Below are positions 55,627-64,000 of a stretch of DNA of 64,000 bases, one piece after another (positions within the stretch are counted from its first letter, which is position 1; every line of letters begins with the position of its first letter). The notes beneath the pieces are model-generated. The model did no database searches and was not told the DNA's origin. It saw only the letters and a program-made list of their open reading frames with translations. This stretch comes from Bacteroidota bacterium (GTDB lineage: Bacteria > Bacteroidota > Bacteroidia > Chitinophagales > Chitinophagaceae). Both the position numbers and the translations under genes were made by a program. The DNA is taken from NCBI GenBank assembly GCA_016868585.1, contig VGGR01000005.1, positions 1 through 64,000 of the forward strand, in the 5' to 3' direction.

Positions 55627-58086
55627 ATGCAAAAGCTTTTTACACGCAGCATTTTTTTAACAATCTGTCTACTTACCATGACAAATCTCGGATGGAGTCA
55701 AGCCGGATATAAAACGCCGCCTGCTGTTGTTGCCGATATGCTACTAGCCAAACGACCAGCATCTGTTTCGGTTGACAACACAGGCCAGTGGATGGTATTG
55801 CAACAAAGTAAAGGTTATGCAGAGATGGAGGAATTGGCTGCGCCTGAATTGAGAATTGCAGGTCTTCGAATAAACCCGGCCAACTTTTCGCCCAGCCGTA
55901 TCAATGCAGTTCATGCAATCAAGTTGAAAGATGTAAAAACGGGGAAAGAATATGCAATAAGCGGACTCCCCGCAAAACTCAGCGCACAATCTATTTCCTG
56001 GAGTCCCGATCAGCAACGTTTTGCTTTTTTGCAAATTGAAAACGGAGGAGTAGACCTCTATACAGTATCTGTCGCTACTAAAAAGGCAACTAAAATAAAC
56101 AAGGCCCCATTAAACATTGTTTTAAATCGATACCAATGGCTTTCTGCAGAAACCTTGCTTTATTTTACTACTACACAAACCCCAACAGAAGCTCCCATCA
56201 GACCTGCTGTGCCAGATGGACCTACCGTACAAGAGAATAGTGGCAAAGCCTCTCCCCGGCCAACTTATCAGGATTTAATAAAATCCCCCTACGATGAAAG
56301 TCTGTTTGCTTTTTACGCAAGAACCCAACTTGTGATCAACAGCAAAGGGATAGAGACTAAAATCGGCACCCCCGCCTTGTATAAATCAGTGAGCCCCTCA
56401 CCCGATAAACGCTACCTGTTAACTGAAATATTCGTATCTGAAAGATTTACTCCTTTCTCCTATTCAGTACCTGCTGGTGGTTTTGCGTCATCGCTTTTCA
56501 TTACAGATAATAAGGGAACCAAAATAAAAGAAGTGATGGAAGTGCCGTCCGCTGAAACGGCACCCAGCGGAAATGATAATGTGCAGCCCATTGCTAGAGG
56601 ACACGAATGGAAGGATGATAGTCCCGCTACATTAGTTTGGTGCGAACCACTGGACAGCGGCTTGATCAACAAGAAAATGGACTATCATGATGCTGTATTT
56701 TCCTGGGAAGCTCCTTTTAAGAGCACACCCTCTCTTTTGTTCAAAACAAAGATGCGTTTCAACAATATCATTTGGGGAAATGAAGGTCTAGCGCTGGTTT
56801 ATGAAGGACTCCGCTCTAAACAAGTGGCAGGAATCAATCGATTCAACCCAATTACCGGAGACCTGGAAAGAATTTTTACGCGGAACACCACAGATGCCTA
56901 TGCTAACCCTGGCAATCCCCTAACACACCCTAATCAATTCGGAAGACCAGTGTTATGGACTATTGAAAATGGAAACAGCATTTTATTCAATAATGTTACG
57001 GGAAGTTCGCCTAAGGGGGATCTGCCCTTCTTACTATCTTTTAATGTTCATACTAAAAAAGCGGATACCGTATGGCGTTGCGCGGAGGGCACATTTGAAA
57101 CCGTTCAAAAAGTAGTAGATGCAGAGAATGGAGTAGTGGTTACACAACGAGAAAGTGAAACGGTAGTTCCCAATTACTTTTTAAAAGATTTAAAAAGGCG
57201 CATTGCAGACAGACCGCTCACCAATTTTGCAAATCCTTATCCAGCCATGGAGGGGGTTACAAAAGAAAAAATACAATACAAGCGTGAAGATGGTGTTACG
57301 TTAACAGGAGATTTGTATTTGCCTAAAGGATATAACAAGGATCGTGATGGCAAGTTACCAGTTTTAATTTGGGCCTATCCAGCGGAGTATAATTCGGCTG
57401 CTGATGCCGCACAAGTGAGAGGCAGTGAACATCGTTTTACTTTCTTAAGTGGGGGTTCGCCCGTATTCTATGTTACGCAAGGGTATGCGGTACTAAACAA
57501 TGCGGAAATGCCCATCGTGGCTACCACTGAAAATGGGAAACCCAACGACAATTACATTGAGCAGTTAACCATGAATGCTTCAGCAGCCATACAAACCTTG
57601 GATCAACGAGGCGTTGGCGATCCTTCCCGTGTTGCCGTTGGTGGTCATAGCTATGGAGCTTTTATGACTGTTAATTTGCTGGCACATACCAAACTTTTTA
57701 AAGCAGGGATTGCAAGAAGCGGTGCCTATAACCGGACACTAACCCCATTTGGATTTCAAAACGAAGACAGAACCTATTGGCAAGCGCCAGATTTATACAA
57801 TAAAATGAGCCCGTTTAGTTACGCAGATCAGATTAAAACACCACTGTTGCTAATCCATGGTGAATTGGACAATAACACCGGTACTTTCCCCATACAAAGC
57901 GAACGTATGTACAATGCTATTAAAGGACATGGAGGCACAGCCCGGTATATCACCTTACCTTATGAATCGCATGGCTACACTGGCAAGGGAAATTTACTGC
58001 ATGTCCTTGCTGAACAGTTGGAGTGGATGGACCGATTTGTCAAAGGAACACCGATTTCTCCCGTAGAGGTCAAAAAGGGATTTTAG
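55627..58086 (+). CDS. Secreted S9-family prolyl oligopeptidase-like peptidase
   Basis: An 819-residue protein with a signal peptide, a beta-propeller N-terminal part and an alpha/beta-hydrolase catalytic domain. The nucleophile is Ser in VGGHSYGAFMTVNLLAH, the Asp lies in HGELDNNTGTFPIQS and the His in YESHGYTG. Members cleave oligopeptides, often acylaminoacyl or glutamyl types. It is divergent from the TrpF-like gene. Confidence 0.92.
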   Translation: MQKLFTRSIFLTICLLTMTNLGWSQAGYKTPPAVVADMLLAKRPASVSVDNTGQWMVLQQSKGYAEMEELAAPELRIAGLRINPANFSPSRINAVHAIKLKDVKTGKEYAISGLPAKLSAQSISWSPDQQRFAFLQIENGGVDLYTVSVATKKATKINKAPLNIVLNRYQWLSAETLLYFTTTQTPTEAPIRPAVPDGPTVQENSGKASPRPTYQDLIKSPYDESLFAFYARTQLVINSKGIETKIGTPALYKSVSPSPDKRYLLTEIFVSERFTPFSYSVPAGGFASSLFITDNKGTKIKEVMEVPSAETAPSGNDNVQPIARGHEWKDDSPATLVWCEPLDSGLINKKMDYHDAVFSWEAPFKSTPSLLFKTKMRFNNIIWGNEGLALVYEGLRSKQVAGINRFNPITGDLERIFTRNTTDAYANPGNPLTHPNQFGRPVLWTIENGNSILFNNVTGSSPKGDLPFLLSFNVHTKKADTVWRCAEGTFETVQKVVDAENGVVVTQRESETVVPNYFLKDLKRRIADRPLTNFANPYPAMEGVTKEKIQYKREDGVTLTGDLYLPKGYNKDRDGKLPVLIWAYPAEYNSAADAAQVRGSEHRFTFLSGGSPVFYVTQGYAVLNNAEMPIVATTENGKPNDNYIEQLTMNASAAIQTLDQRGVGDPSRVAVGGHSYGAFMTVNLLAHTKLFKAGIARSGAYNRTLTPFGFQNEDRTYWQAPDLYNKMSPFSYADQIKTPLLLIHGELDNNTGTFPIQSERMYNAIKGHGGTARYITLPYESHGYTGKGNLLHVLAEQLEWMDRFVKGTPISPVEVKKGF

Positions 58087-58121
58087 GATCCTAAACAAAA
58101 AAAAGTAAAAGGTAAAAATTG

Positions 58122-58129
58122 TAATTTTG
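58122..58129 (+). promoter_or_regulatory. Possible -7 element of the aminotransferase gene
   Basis: TAATTTTG matches TAnnTTTG 38 bases before the ATG at 58160, with a leader of about 25 bases. The -33 region is AT-rich without a clear TTG. Confidence 0.45.
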
Positions 58130-58159
58130 CAGCTGGAAATAATAGGTTAAAACCAGCAT

Positions 58160-59419
58160 ATGGCCGATTTATTTGAGAAACTAATGAAAAACGCGGGTCC
58201 TTTGGGTCAACACCGGGAACGCGCACATGGATACTTTGCTTTTCCTAAGCTGGAAGGTGAAATCAGCAGCCGCATGAAGTTTCGTGGTAAAGACATGATA
58301 GTTTGGAGTCTAAACAATTATCTTGGATTGGCCAATCATCCTGAAGTAAGAAAAGCAGATGCTGAAGGTGCAAGAGACTTCGGACTGGCCTACCCCATGG
58401 GAGCTCGTATGATGAGTGGAAATAGCAATCTTCATGAACAATTGGAGGCAGAGCTGGCCGAATTTGAAATGAAAGAAGATGCCGTGCTTTTGAATTTTGG
58501 ATACCAAGGGATGCTAAGTGTTATTGATGTGCTATGTGGCCGACATGATGTGATCGTATATGATGCAGAAAGTCATGCCTGTATCATTGACGGATTACGT
58601 ATGCATCCAGGCCATCGATACGTATTCAAACACAATGATGTGGAGGATTGCGAAAAACAATTACAACGTGCCACTGCATTAATTGAAAAACAAAAAGCGG
58701 GTGGTATTTTGGTGATCACCGAAGGAGTGTTTGGCATGGCAGGAGATCAAGGGAAACTAAAAGAAATCGCTGCACTAAAAGACAAGTATCTATTCCGAAT
58801 CTTGGTGGACGATGCGCATGGTTTTGGCACATTGGGAAAGACAGGGGCAGGCGCCGGTGAAGAGCAAGGAGTACAAGATAAAATTGATATTTATTTTTCA
58901 ACGTTTGCAAAATCCATGGCTAGCATAGGGGCATTTATAGCCGGAGATAAAGTGATCATGGACTTTATACGTTACAATATTCGTTCTCAAATTTTTGCTA
59001 AAAGTTTACCCATGCCGCTGGTGGTGGGCAATTTGAAACGGCTGGAATTATTGCGCGATCATCCGGAATACAAAGCCAATCTTTGGCGCAATGCACTAAA
59101 ATTGCAACAAGGATTAAAAGAGCGCGGATTTGATATAGGCAAAACAGATTCAGTGGTTACGCCCGTGTATATGAAAGGGGGCGTAGAGGAAGCTACTGCC
59201 ATGGTTATGGATTTACGGGAGAACTATGGTATTTTTTGCTCAATTGTAGTGTATCCTGTGATACCCAGAGGGCATATTATCTATCGGTTAATTCCTTCAG
59301 CTATCCATAATGACGAGGACATTCAGGCAACCTTGCATGCTTTCTCAGCGACCAAACTAAAACTGGATGCAGGAGGCTACAACGCTGAGGCCATCCCTGA
59401 TATGGCTGAAAAGAAGTAA
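58160..59419 (+). CDS. Serine palmitoyltransferase-like alpha-oxoamine synthase
   Basis: A 419-residue PLP enzyme of the 2-amino-3-ketobutyrate CoA ligase/serine palmitoyltransferase group. The PLP Lys251 lies in STFAKSMASIG, VDDAHGFGTLGKTG holds the conserved Asp and His, and His139 in AESHACIIDG stacks on the cofactor. Bacteroidota make sphingolipids with such an enzyme, so condensation of serine with an acyl thioester is the likely reaction. A KBL-type enzyme is the alternative. It stands as a single-gene unit ending at a terminator. Confidence 0.85.
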   Translation: MADLFEKLMKNAGPLGQHRERAHGYFAFPKLEGEISSRMKFRGKDMIVWSLNNYLGLANHPEVRKADAEGARDFGLAYPMGARMMSGNSNLHEQLEAELAEFEMKEDAVLLNFGYQGMLSVIDVLCGRHDVIVYDAESHACIIDGLRMHPGHRYVFKHNDVEDCEKQLQRATALIEKQKAGGILVITEGVFGMAGDQGKLKEIAALKDKYLFRILVDDAHGFGTLGKTGAGAGEEQGVQDKIDIYFSTFAKSMASIGAFIAGDKVIMDFIRYNIRSQIFAKSLPMPLVVGNLKRLELLRDHPEYKANLWRNALKLQQGLKERGFDIGKTDSVVTPVYMKGGVEEATAMVMDLRENYGIFCSIVVYPVIPRGHIIYRLIPSAIHNDEDIQATLHAFSATKLKLDAGGYNAEAIPDMAEKK

Positions 59420-59439
59420 ATACCATTCATCAAAGAGTT

Positions 59440-59472
59440 AAAAGACGGTCCCGAAAAGGCCGTCTTTTTTTA
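59440..59472 (+). terminator. Intrinsic terminator of the aminotransferase gene
   Basis: The arms AAAGACGG and CCGTCTTT pair around TCCCGAAAAGG, and TTTTTT follows. It lies 20 bases after the stop of the upstream gene. Confidence 0.85.
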
Positions 59473-59498
59473 TACTTTTACTCACTAAACAAAATAAT

Positions 59499-61682
59499 AT
59501 GCGTGCATTATTGCTGACACTTTTTTGCGCTCCCTTTTTTGTCCTGGCGCAAACTAGTCAAATTACCCTCGAGGATCTATATAAAAAAGGCACTTTTCGA
59601 GGAGAGGTTGTGAATGCCCGATTTGATACTACTTCAAAAGAACCAACCTGGCAATGGAGCCGCTATAAAGATCAAACAGGCAAATCAATATCCCGCCCGG
59701 ATGAAGTGGTACCCTGTCCATTCAAACCTGGATTATGGTTGATCAAAACAAAAACGGAGCCCATCTATAGAAGATCCTCCAAATCGGTAGTATACTTATT
59801 GCAAATAGTGAATAATGACACGCAACTCGTAAAATTGACGGGGCCACTGGGTAAGGGTGCTGAACAAACAGATTCAAAGTTTCTGCATGCCAGTTTTTCG
59901 CCCACTGGCGACTATGTGTCCTATGTGTATGAAAATAATCTTTACCTCTATCAGATCGCCACCGCTCAGTACAAAGCCGTAACAACAGATGGTAACTGGA
60001 ATTTTATCATCAATGGAAACTGTGATTGGGTATATGAAGAGGAATTTGAATTTTCACAAGCCTACGCTTGGAATAAGGACGGCACACATCTTGCCTATTA
60101 TCGATTTGATGAGACAAAAGTGAAGGAGTTCAACATATCCTTCTATGATAATTTGCACAATTCAAATTACCCTTATAAATATCCTAAAGCGGGCGACGAT
60201 AATTCCACTGTAGAAATTTATGTGTACGATGCAAGGACAGGAAATAAAATCAAAGCCGAAACTGAGACGGGTGATATGTACATTCCAAGAATTAAATGGA
60301 CGCAGGATAATAATACCTTGATTGTTTTCTGGATGAATAGGCATCAAAATCATCTGAAGCTCTTAGCCACTGATGCCACAACCGGGAAAAGTCAGTTGAT
60401 CTATGAAGAGAAGAATAAATACTTTGTTGAGATCAATGATGATTGGTGGTTTTTGAAAGATGGAAAACATTTTATTTTTACCAGTGAAAGGAGTGGATAC
60501 CGCCACTTATACCTCTATAGCTTGGACGGAACCGTAAAATCACCACTAACACAAGGCACAGAAGAAATTACAGAGATCAATGGGGTAGATGAAAGTTCCA
60601 AACGCGTTTTTTACACGGTAGCGGCCCCCAGACCTATGGATAGGAATATTATGGTAACTGATTTCTCAGGAAAGAGTACTGTTGCAATAACCGCTACTAC
60701 CGGATGGAACCGAGCCGTATTCAATGACAACTTCACTGAGTTTTTTCTCTACTACTCTACCATTAACACCCCTCAACAGGTGAGTAGGTACCAGTTAGTC
60801 GTAGATAAAAAAAAGGGGGTTAGCTCTCGACTGTTGTCGCAATTGGGCGCAAACAATAAGTTGAAGGAAAAAATGAATGAGTATGGTTTTTCCAATGCGG
60901 AGTTTATACGCATCCCCAATAGCAAAGGCGATACCCTTAATGGCTGGCTATTGAAGCCGGCAGAATTTGATCCCTCAAAAAAATATCCTGTCCTATTTTG
61001 TAATTATGGAGGGCCCGGTTCCCAACAAGTAGCTAATCGATTTGGTGCGGTAAGTTCCTGGCATCAGCTGCTTGCTCAGAAAGGATTTATTATTGTAAGT
61101 GTTGATAACACAGGAACGGGTTATAGGGGGGAAGAGTTTAAGAAAAAAACCTATCTTCAATTGGGAAAACTTGAAATTGAAGATCAAATAGATGCAGCCC
61201 GTGAATTGGGCCAATTACCCTTCGTAGACAAAGATAAAATTGGCCACTGGGGTTGGAGCTATGGCGGATTTATGAGTACACTGGCCATCACCAAGGGTGC
61301 TGATGTGTTTCATGCGGCCGTTGCTGTTGCACCCGTAACCAGCTGGCGTTTTTATGATAATATTTATACTGAACGCTATATGCGTACGCCACAAGAAAAT
61401 CCAAAAGGGTATGATGATAACTCTCCATTAAGCCATGCAGAAAAAATCAAAGGCAAATACCTTTTAATACACGGAACAGCTGATGACAATGTGCATTTTC
61501 AAAATTCCACACAACTGGTGTCTGCCCTGGTAAAAGCAAATGTTCAATTTGATAGCTTTTATTACCCTAATAAAAATCACGGGATAGGTGGTTCAGCCGA
61601 TAATACAACTTTCCACCTTTGGAGCATGAAAACCAACTGGATTTTAAAGAATCTTGGGAATGAAAACACTAAAAAGAAGTAA
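59499..61682 (+). CDS. Secreted dipeptidyl peptidase IV-like S9 peptidase
   Basis: A 727-residue protein with a signal peptide. The DPP-IV beta-propeller domain includes GNCDWVYEEEFEFSQAYAWN, whose paired Glu residues bind the substrate N-terminus, and the C-terminal hydrolase has GHWGWSYGGFMSTLAI (nucleophile Ser), HGTADDNVHFQNS (Asp) and NHGI (His). It removes X-Pro dipeptides from peptide N-termini. The double Glu motif supports exo-dipeptidase activity. Confidence 0.93.
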   Translation: MRALLLTLFCAPFFVLAQTSQITLEDLYKKGTFRGEVVNARFDTTSKEPTWQWSRYKDQTGKSISRPDEVVPCPFKPGLWLIKTKTEPIYRRSSKSVVYLLQIVNNDTQLVKLTGPLGKGAEQTDSKFLHASFSPTGDYVSYVYENNLYLYQIATAQYKAVTTDGNWNFIINGNCDWVYEEEFEFSQAYAWNKDGTHLAYYRFDETKVKEFNISFYDNLHNSNYPYKYPKAGDDNSTVEIYVYDARTGNKIKAETETGDMYIPRIKWTQDNNTLIVFWMNRHQNHLKLLATDATTGKSQLIYEEKNKYFVEINDDWWFLKDGKHFIFTSERSGYRHLYLYSLDGTVKSPLTQGTEEITEINGVDESSKRVFYTVAAPRPMDRNIMVTDFSGKSTVAITATTGWNRAVFNDNFTEFFLYYSTINTPQQVSRYQLVVDKKKGVSSRLLSQLGANNKLKEKMNEYGFSNAEFIRIPNSKGDTLNGWLLKPAEFDPSKKYPVLFCNYGGPGSQQVANRFGAVSSWHQLLAQKGFIIVSVDNTGTGYRGEEFKKKTYLQLGKLEIEDQIDAARELGQLPFVDKDKIGHWGWSYGGFMSTLAITKGADVFHAAVAVAPVTSWRFYDNIYTERYMRTPQENPKGYDDNSPLSHAEKIKGKYLLIHGTADDNVHFQNSTQLVSALVKANVQFDSFYYPNKNHGIGGSADNTTFHLWSMKTNWILKNLGNENTKKK

Positions 61683-61683
61683 A

Positions 61684-61715
61684 ACTGAATCCCAATGAAA
61701 ATTCAGTTAGTCTTT
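61684..61715 (+). terminator. Possible weak terminator
   Basis: ACTGAAT (61684-61690) and ATTCAGT (61701-61707) form a 7-bp stem with a ten-base loop, followed by TAGTCTTTATT. The T-run is interrupted. Confidence 0.4.
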
Positions 61716-61760
61716 ATTAGGATAAAGGAGTTTTAATGATCAAATTGGCGAAATAGAAGT

Positions 61761-62318
61761 ATGAAAAAGATAGCAGTTTGTATCACAGGCGCCAGTGGCT
61801 CAATTTACGCAGCCAGTCTCCTGGATAAGCTATTATCCATCAAAGAGCAGTGGACAGAACTTGCTGTGGTGATCACTACAAATGCAAAGGAAGTTTGGAC
61901 AACAGAGCTGAATAATAATAACTGGGAAAAGTATCCCGTTAAATTTTATTCCACAACTGATTTTTCCGCCCCATTTGCATCGGGGTCTGGCCAATATGAC
62001 ACGCAGATCATTATCCCCTGCTCCATGGGAACCCTTGGAAGAATAGCCTCGGGTGTTTCAAGCGATTTAATCACTCGTGCAGCTGACGTGATCTTAAAAG
62101 AAAGAAGAAAATTGATTTGTGTGGTTCGCGAAACCCCCTACAACCTCATTCATATTCGGAATATGGAAACCTTAACCCTGGCTGGCGGAATTATATGCCC
62201 GGCCACACCCTCTTTTTATAGCAAGCCCACCACCATTGAGGAAGTGGCCGCCACCGTTTCTGACAGGGTACTTGACTTGGCAGGTTTTGATATACGCACC
62301 TACCGTTGGGGCAATTAG
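61761..62318 (+). CDS. ubiX: Flavin prenyltransferase UbiX
   Basis: A 185-residue flavoprotein that prenylates FMN for UbiD-type decarboxylases. The start KKIAVCITGASGSIYAASLL is the family signature, and CSMGTLGRIASGVSSDLITRAADV plus RETPYNLIHIRNM are conserved substrate-binding segments. The usual partner ubiD is not in this window. Its stop touches the end of the convergent aconitase gene. Confidence 0.93.
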   Translation: MKKIAVCITGASGSIYAASLLDKLLSIKEQWTELAVVITTNAKEVWTTELNNNNWEKYPVKFYSTTDFSAPFASGSGQYDTQIIIPCSMGTLGRIASGVSSDLITRAADVILKERRKLICVVRETPYNLIHIRNMETLTLAGGIICPATPSFYSKPTTIEEVAATVSDRVLDLAGFDIRTYRWGN

Positions 62319-64000
62319 TTAGCTGGCAAATTGCTTTCTGATCACATTCAAGGCGCCGCCAGCCTTGAACCACTCAATTTGTTGTGCATTATAGGAGTGG
62401 TTTGCTTGAATAATGTCAGTGGTCCCATCACTATGTTTCACAAGAATTTCTATTGACTTACCAGGAACGAATGTGGTAAGGCCAATGATATTGAATACAT
62501 CGTCCTCCTGGATCTTGTTGTAATCTTCCTTATTGTCAAAAGTGAGCGCCAACATGCCCTGCTTTTTTAAATTGGTTTCGTGTATCCGGGCAAATGATTT
62601 AACCAGCACTACCCTTACTCCTAAGTGACGGGGCTCCATGGCAGCATGTTCGCGTGAAGAACCCTCTCCATAATTTTCATCTCCCACTATAATTGAACCC
62701 ACTCCTGCAGCCTTGTAGTCTCGTTGTGTTGCGGGCACTGGGCCATAAACACCTGTCAATTGATTTTTTACATGATCCGTTCTATCATTGAAAAAATTAA
62801 CTGCGCCAATCAACATATTGTTACTAATGTTATCCAAATGTCCACGAAATTTCAACCATGGCCCGGCCATTGAAATATGATCGGTGGTACATTTTCCTTT
62901 GGCCTTGATCAACAATTTCAATCCTTGCAAATCAGCACCTTCCCATTCGGCAAAGGGGGATAATAGCTGTATCCTCTTACTGTCCGCCTTCACAACCACC
63001 TGCACCTGACTTCCATCCTCAGCAGGTGCCTGGTAACCGGCATCCTCCACGGCAAACCCTTTTTGTGGTAACTCATCCCCATTGGGAGGATCAAGTCTTA
63101 CCGCTTCGCCCTTTTCATTGACTAAGGTATCAGTAATTGGATTGAAAGTGAGATCACCGGCAATGGCCAAAGCCGTCACTAACTCAGGGCTTGCTACAAA
63201 GGCCAATGTGTTGGGATTACCGTCTGCACGTTTTGCAAAGTTGCGATTGAAAGAATGCACAATGGTATTGCGTTCTTGCTTTTCTGCACCCATACGGTCC
63301 CACATACCTATACAAGGGCCGCAGGCATTAGCGAAAACACGGGCTCCTATCTGCGAGAATGTTTCTAAAAATCCGTCTCGTTCTATGGTATATCTAACCT
63401 GTTCGCTTCCTGGTGTGATAGTAAATTCTGCCTTAGTCTTCAATCCTTTTTGAGCAACCTGTTTAGCCAGGCTTACTGCACGGCTGATATCCTCGTAGGA
63501 GGAATTGGTGCAACTTCCTATTAAACCTACTTCCACTTTGGTAGGCCAATTATTTTGAGCAGCGGCTTCTTTCATTTTTGAAATAGGTGTTGCCAAGTCG
63601 GGCGTAAATGGACCATTTAGGTGAGGCTCGAGTTCGCTCAAATTGATCTCAATTACCTTATCAAAATATTTTTCCGGTTGGGCATACACTGCTGGATCGC
63701 CTGTCAGGTAATCCTTGATCTGATCGGCAGCATCTGCAAGGTCTTTTCTTCCAGTGGCTTCCAGATAACGACGCATACTTGCATCATAGCCAAAAGTGGA
63801 AGTAGTAGCACCAATTTCAGCACCCATATTGCAAATAGTACCCTTTCCGGTACAACTCATGCTGGTGGCGCCTTCACCAAAATATTCAACAATGGCATTG
63901 GTACCTCCTTTAACAGTCAAAATGCCCGCAACTTTCAAGATCACATCCTTGGGCGAAGTCCATCCATTCAATTTTCCGGTCAGTTTAACCCCAATCAGTT
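62319..64000 (-). CDS. Aconitate hydratase, C-terminal part (cut by the window edge)
   Basis: At least 560 residues on the minus strand, open to the right edge, so the N-terminus lies outside. The [4Fe-4S] ligands are in [13 protein letters not shown] and NACGPCIGM, and the C-terminal swivel domain has [15 protein letters not shown] with the catalytic Ser. The arrangement matches the mitochondrial-type aconitase used in the TCA cycle of many Bacteroidota. It is convergent with ubiX, adjoining it by one base. Confidence 0.95.
   Translation of the reverse strand, partial: LIGVKLTGKLNGWTSPKDVILKVAGILTVKGGTNAIVEYFGEGATSMSCTGKGTICNMGAEIGATTSTFGYDASMRRYLEATGRKDLADAADQIKDYLTGDPAVYAQPEKYFDKVIEINLSELEPHLNGPFTPDLATPISKMKEAAAQNNWPTKVEVGLIGSCTNSSYEDISRAVSLAKQVAQKGLKTKAEFTITPGSEQVRYTIERDGFLETFSQIGARVFANACGPCIGMWDRMGAEKQERNTIVHSFNRNFAKRADGNPNTLAFVASPELVTALAIAGDLTFNPITDTLVNEKGEAVRLDPPNGDELPQKGFAVEDAGYQAPAEDGSQVQVVVKADSKRIQLLSPFAEWEGADLQGLKLLIKAKGKCTTDHISMAGPWLKFRGHLDNISNNMLIGAVNFFNDRTDHVKNQLTGVYGPVPATQRDYKAAGVGSIIVGDENYGEGSSREHAAMEPRHLGVRVVLVKSFARIHETNLKKQGMLALTFDNKEDYNKIQEDDVFNIIGLTTFVPGKSIEILVKHSDGTTDIIQANHSYNAQQIEWFKAGGALNVIRKQFAS

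Noticed and set aside
1-64000. CRISPR arrays, rRNA genes or complete insertion sequences
   Set aside because: No regularly spaced repeats, rRNA-like sequence or transposase with terminal repeats was recognised.

Overview
The window comes from a member of the Bacteroidota, most likely a Chitinophagaceae-like soil or freshwater bacterium. Evidence: a SusC/SusD pair, a PorP/SprF protein beside a large protein with a gliding-motility (type IX secretion) C-terminal domain, a parA-parB-DUF5683 cluster, a probable serine palmitoyltransferase, many secreted peptidases, and several promoters of the Bacteroidota form TAnnTTTG. The assignment is inferred from gene content only.

Region 1 (78-22754) is a polyuronide utilisation locus. 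It begins at a tRNA-Leu(CAG), and just inside lies the decayed 3' end of a serine recombinase. Minus-strand genes 441-9779 encode SusC, SusD, two polysaccharide lyase-like proteins and a GH88 unsaturated glucuronyl hydrolase. A plus-strand pair (10233-12986) encodes a tandem DUF1080 protein and a Tat-exported Gfo/Idh/MocA oxidoreductase. A long minus-strand block (12992-22276) encodes KDPG aldolase, UxaC, UxuA, an SDR-type UxuB, DUF4861, a hexuronate MFS importer, KDG kinase, KduI and KduD. Together they turn unsaturated uronates (KduI/KduD) and glucuronate (UxaC/UxuB/UxuA) into KDG and then pyruvate plus glyceraldehyde-3-phosphate. No altronate branch and no regulator are present. A 17-bp exact copy of the tRNA 3' end at 22738-22754 suggests that the whole locus is a fossil tRNA-integrated island.

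Region 2 (22.9-42.2 kb) is a patchwork of accessory genes and relics: two small lipoproteins, the type IX adhesin/PorP pair, a CocE/NonD hydrolase, an amidase, a DinB protein, a methyltransferase fused in frame to a lipoprotein peptidase, and a 5-oxoprolinase cluster (pxpB-pxpC-pxpA plus an NRAMP-like transporter). Between them I read broken remains of a GNAT acetyltransferase, an M20/AbgB hydrolase, a tyrosine recombinase, an ABC ATPase and a small frameshifted gene. A 77-bp piece of the serine-recombinase 3' end recurs in inverted orientation at 35584-35660.

Region 3 (42.2-64 kb) looks like core genome: a sortilin-like BNR protein, a LolA-like protein, a glycosyltransferase, threonylcarbamoyl-AMP synthase, Lon, an outer-membrane protein, parA-parB-DUF5683, a collapsed dapB relic in the usual dapB position, a TlpA-like thioredoxin, a divergent TrpF, two S9 peptidases, a serine palmitoyltransferase-like enzyme, UbiX and the C-terminal part of aconitase, which runs off the right edge.

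The most unusual features are the tRNA-bounded polyuronide island, the repeated pattern of genes collapsed to short N- plus C-terminal stubs (dapB, GNAT), the methyltransferase-peptidase fusion, the NRAMP-like protein lacking metal-site motifs, and a TrpF lacking its usual catalytic Asp. No CRISPR array, rRNA or intact insertion sequence was seen.
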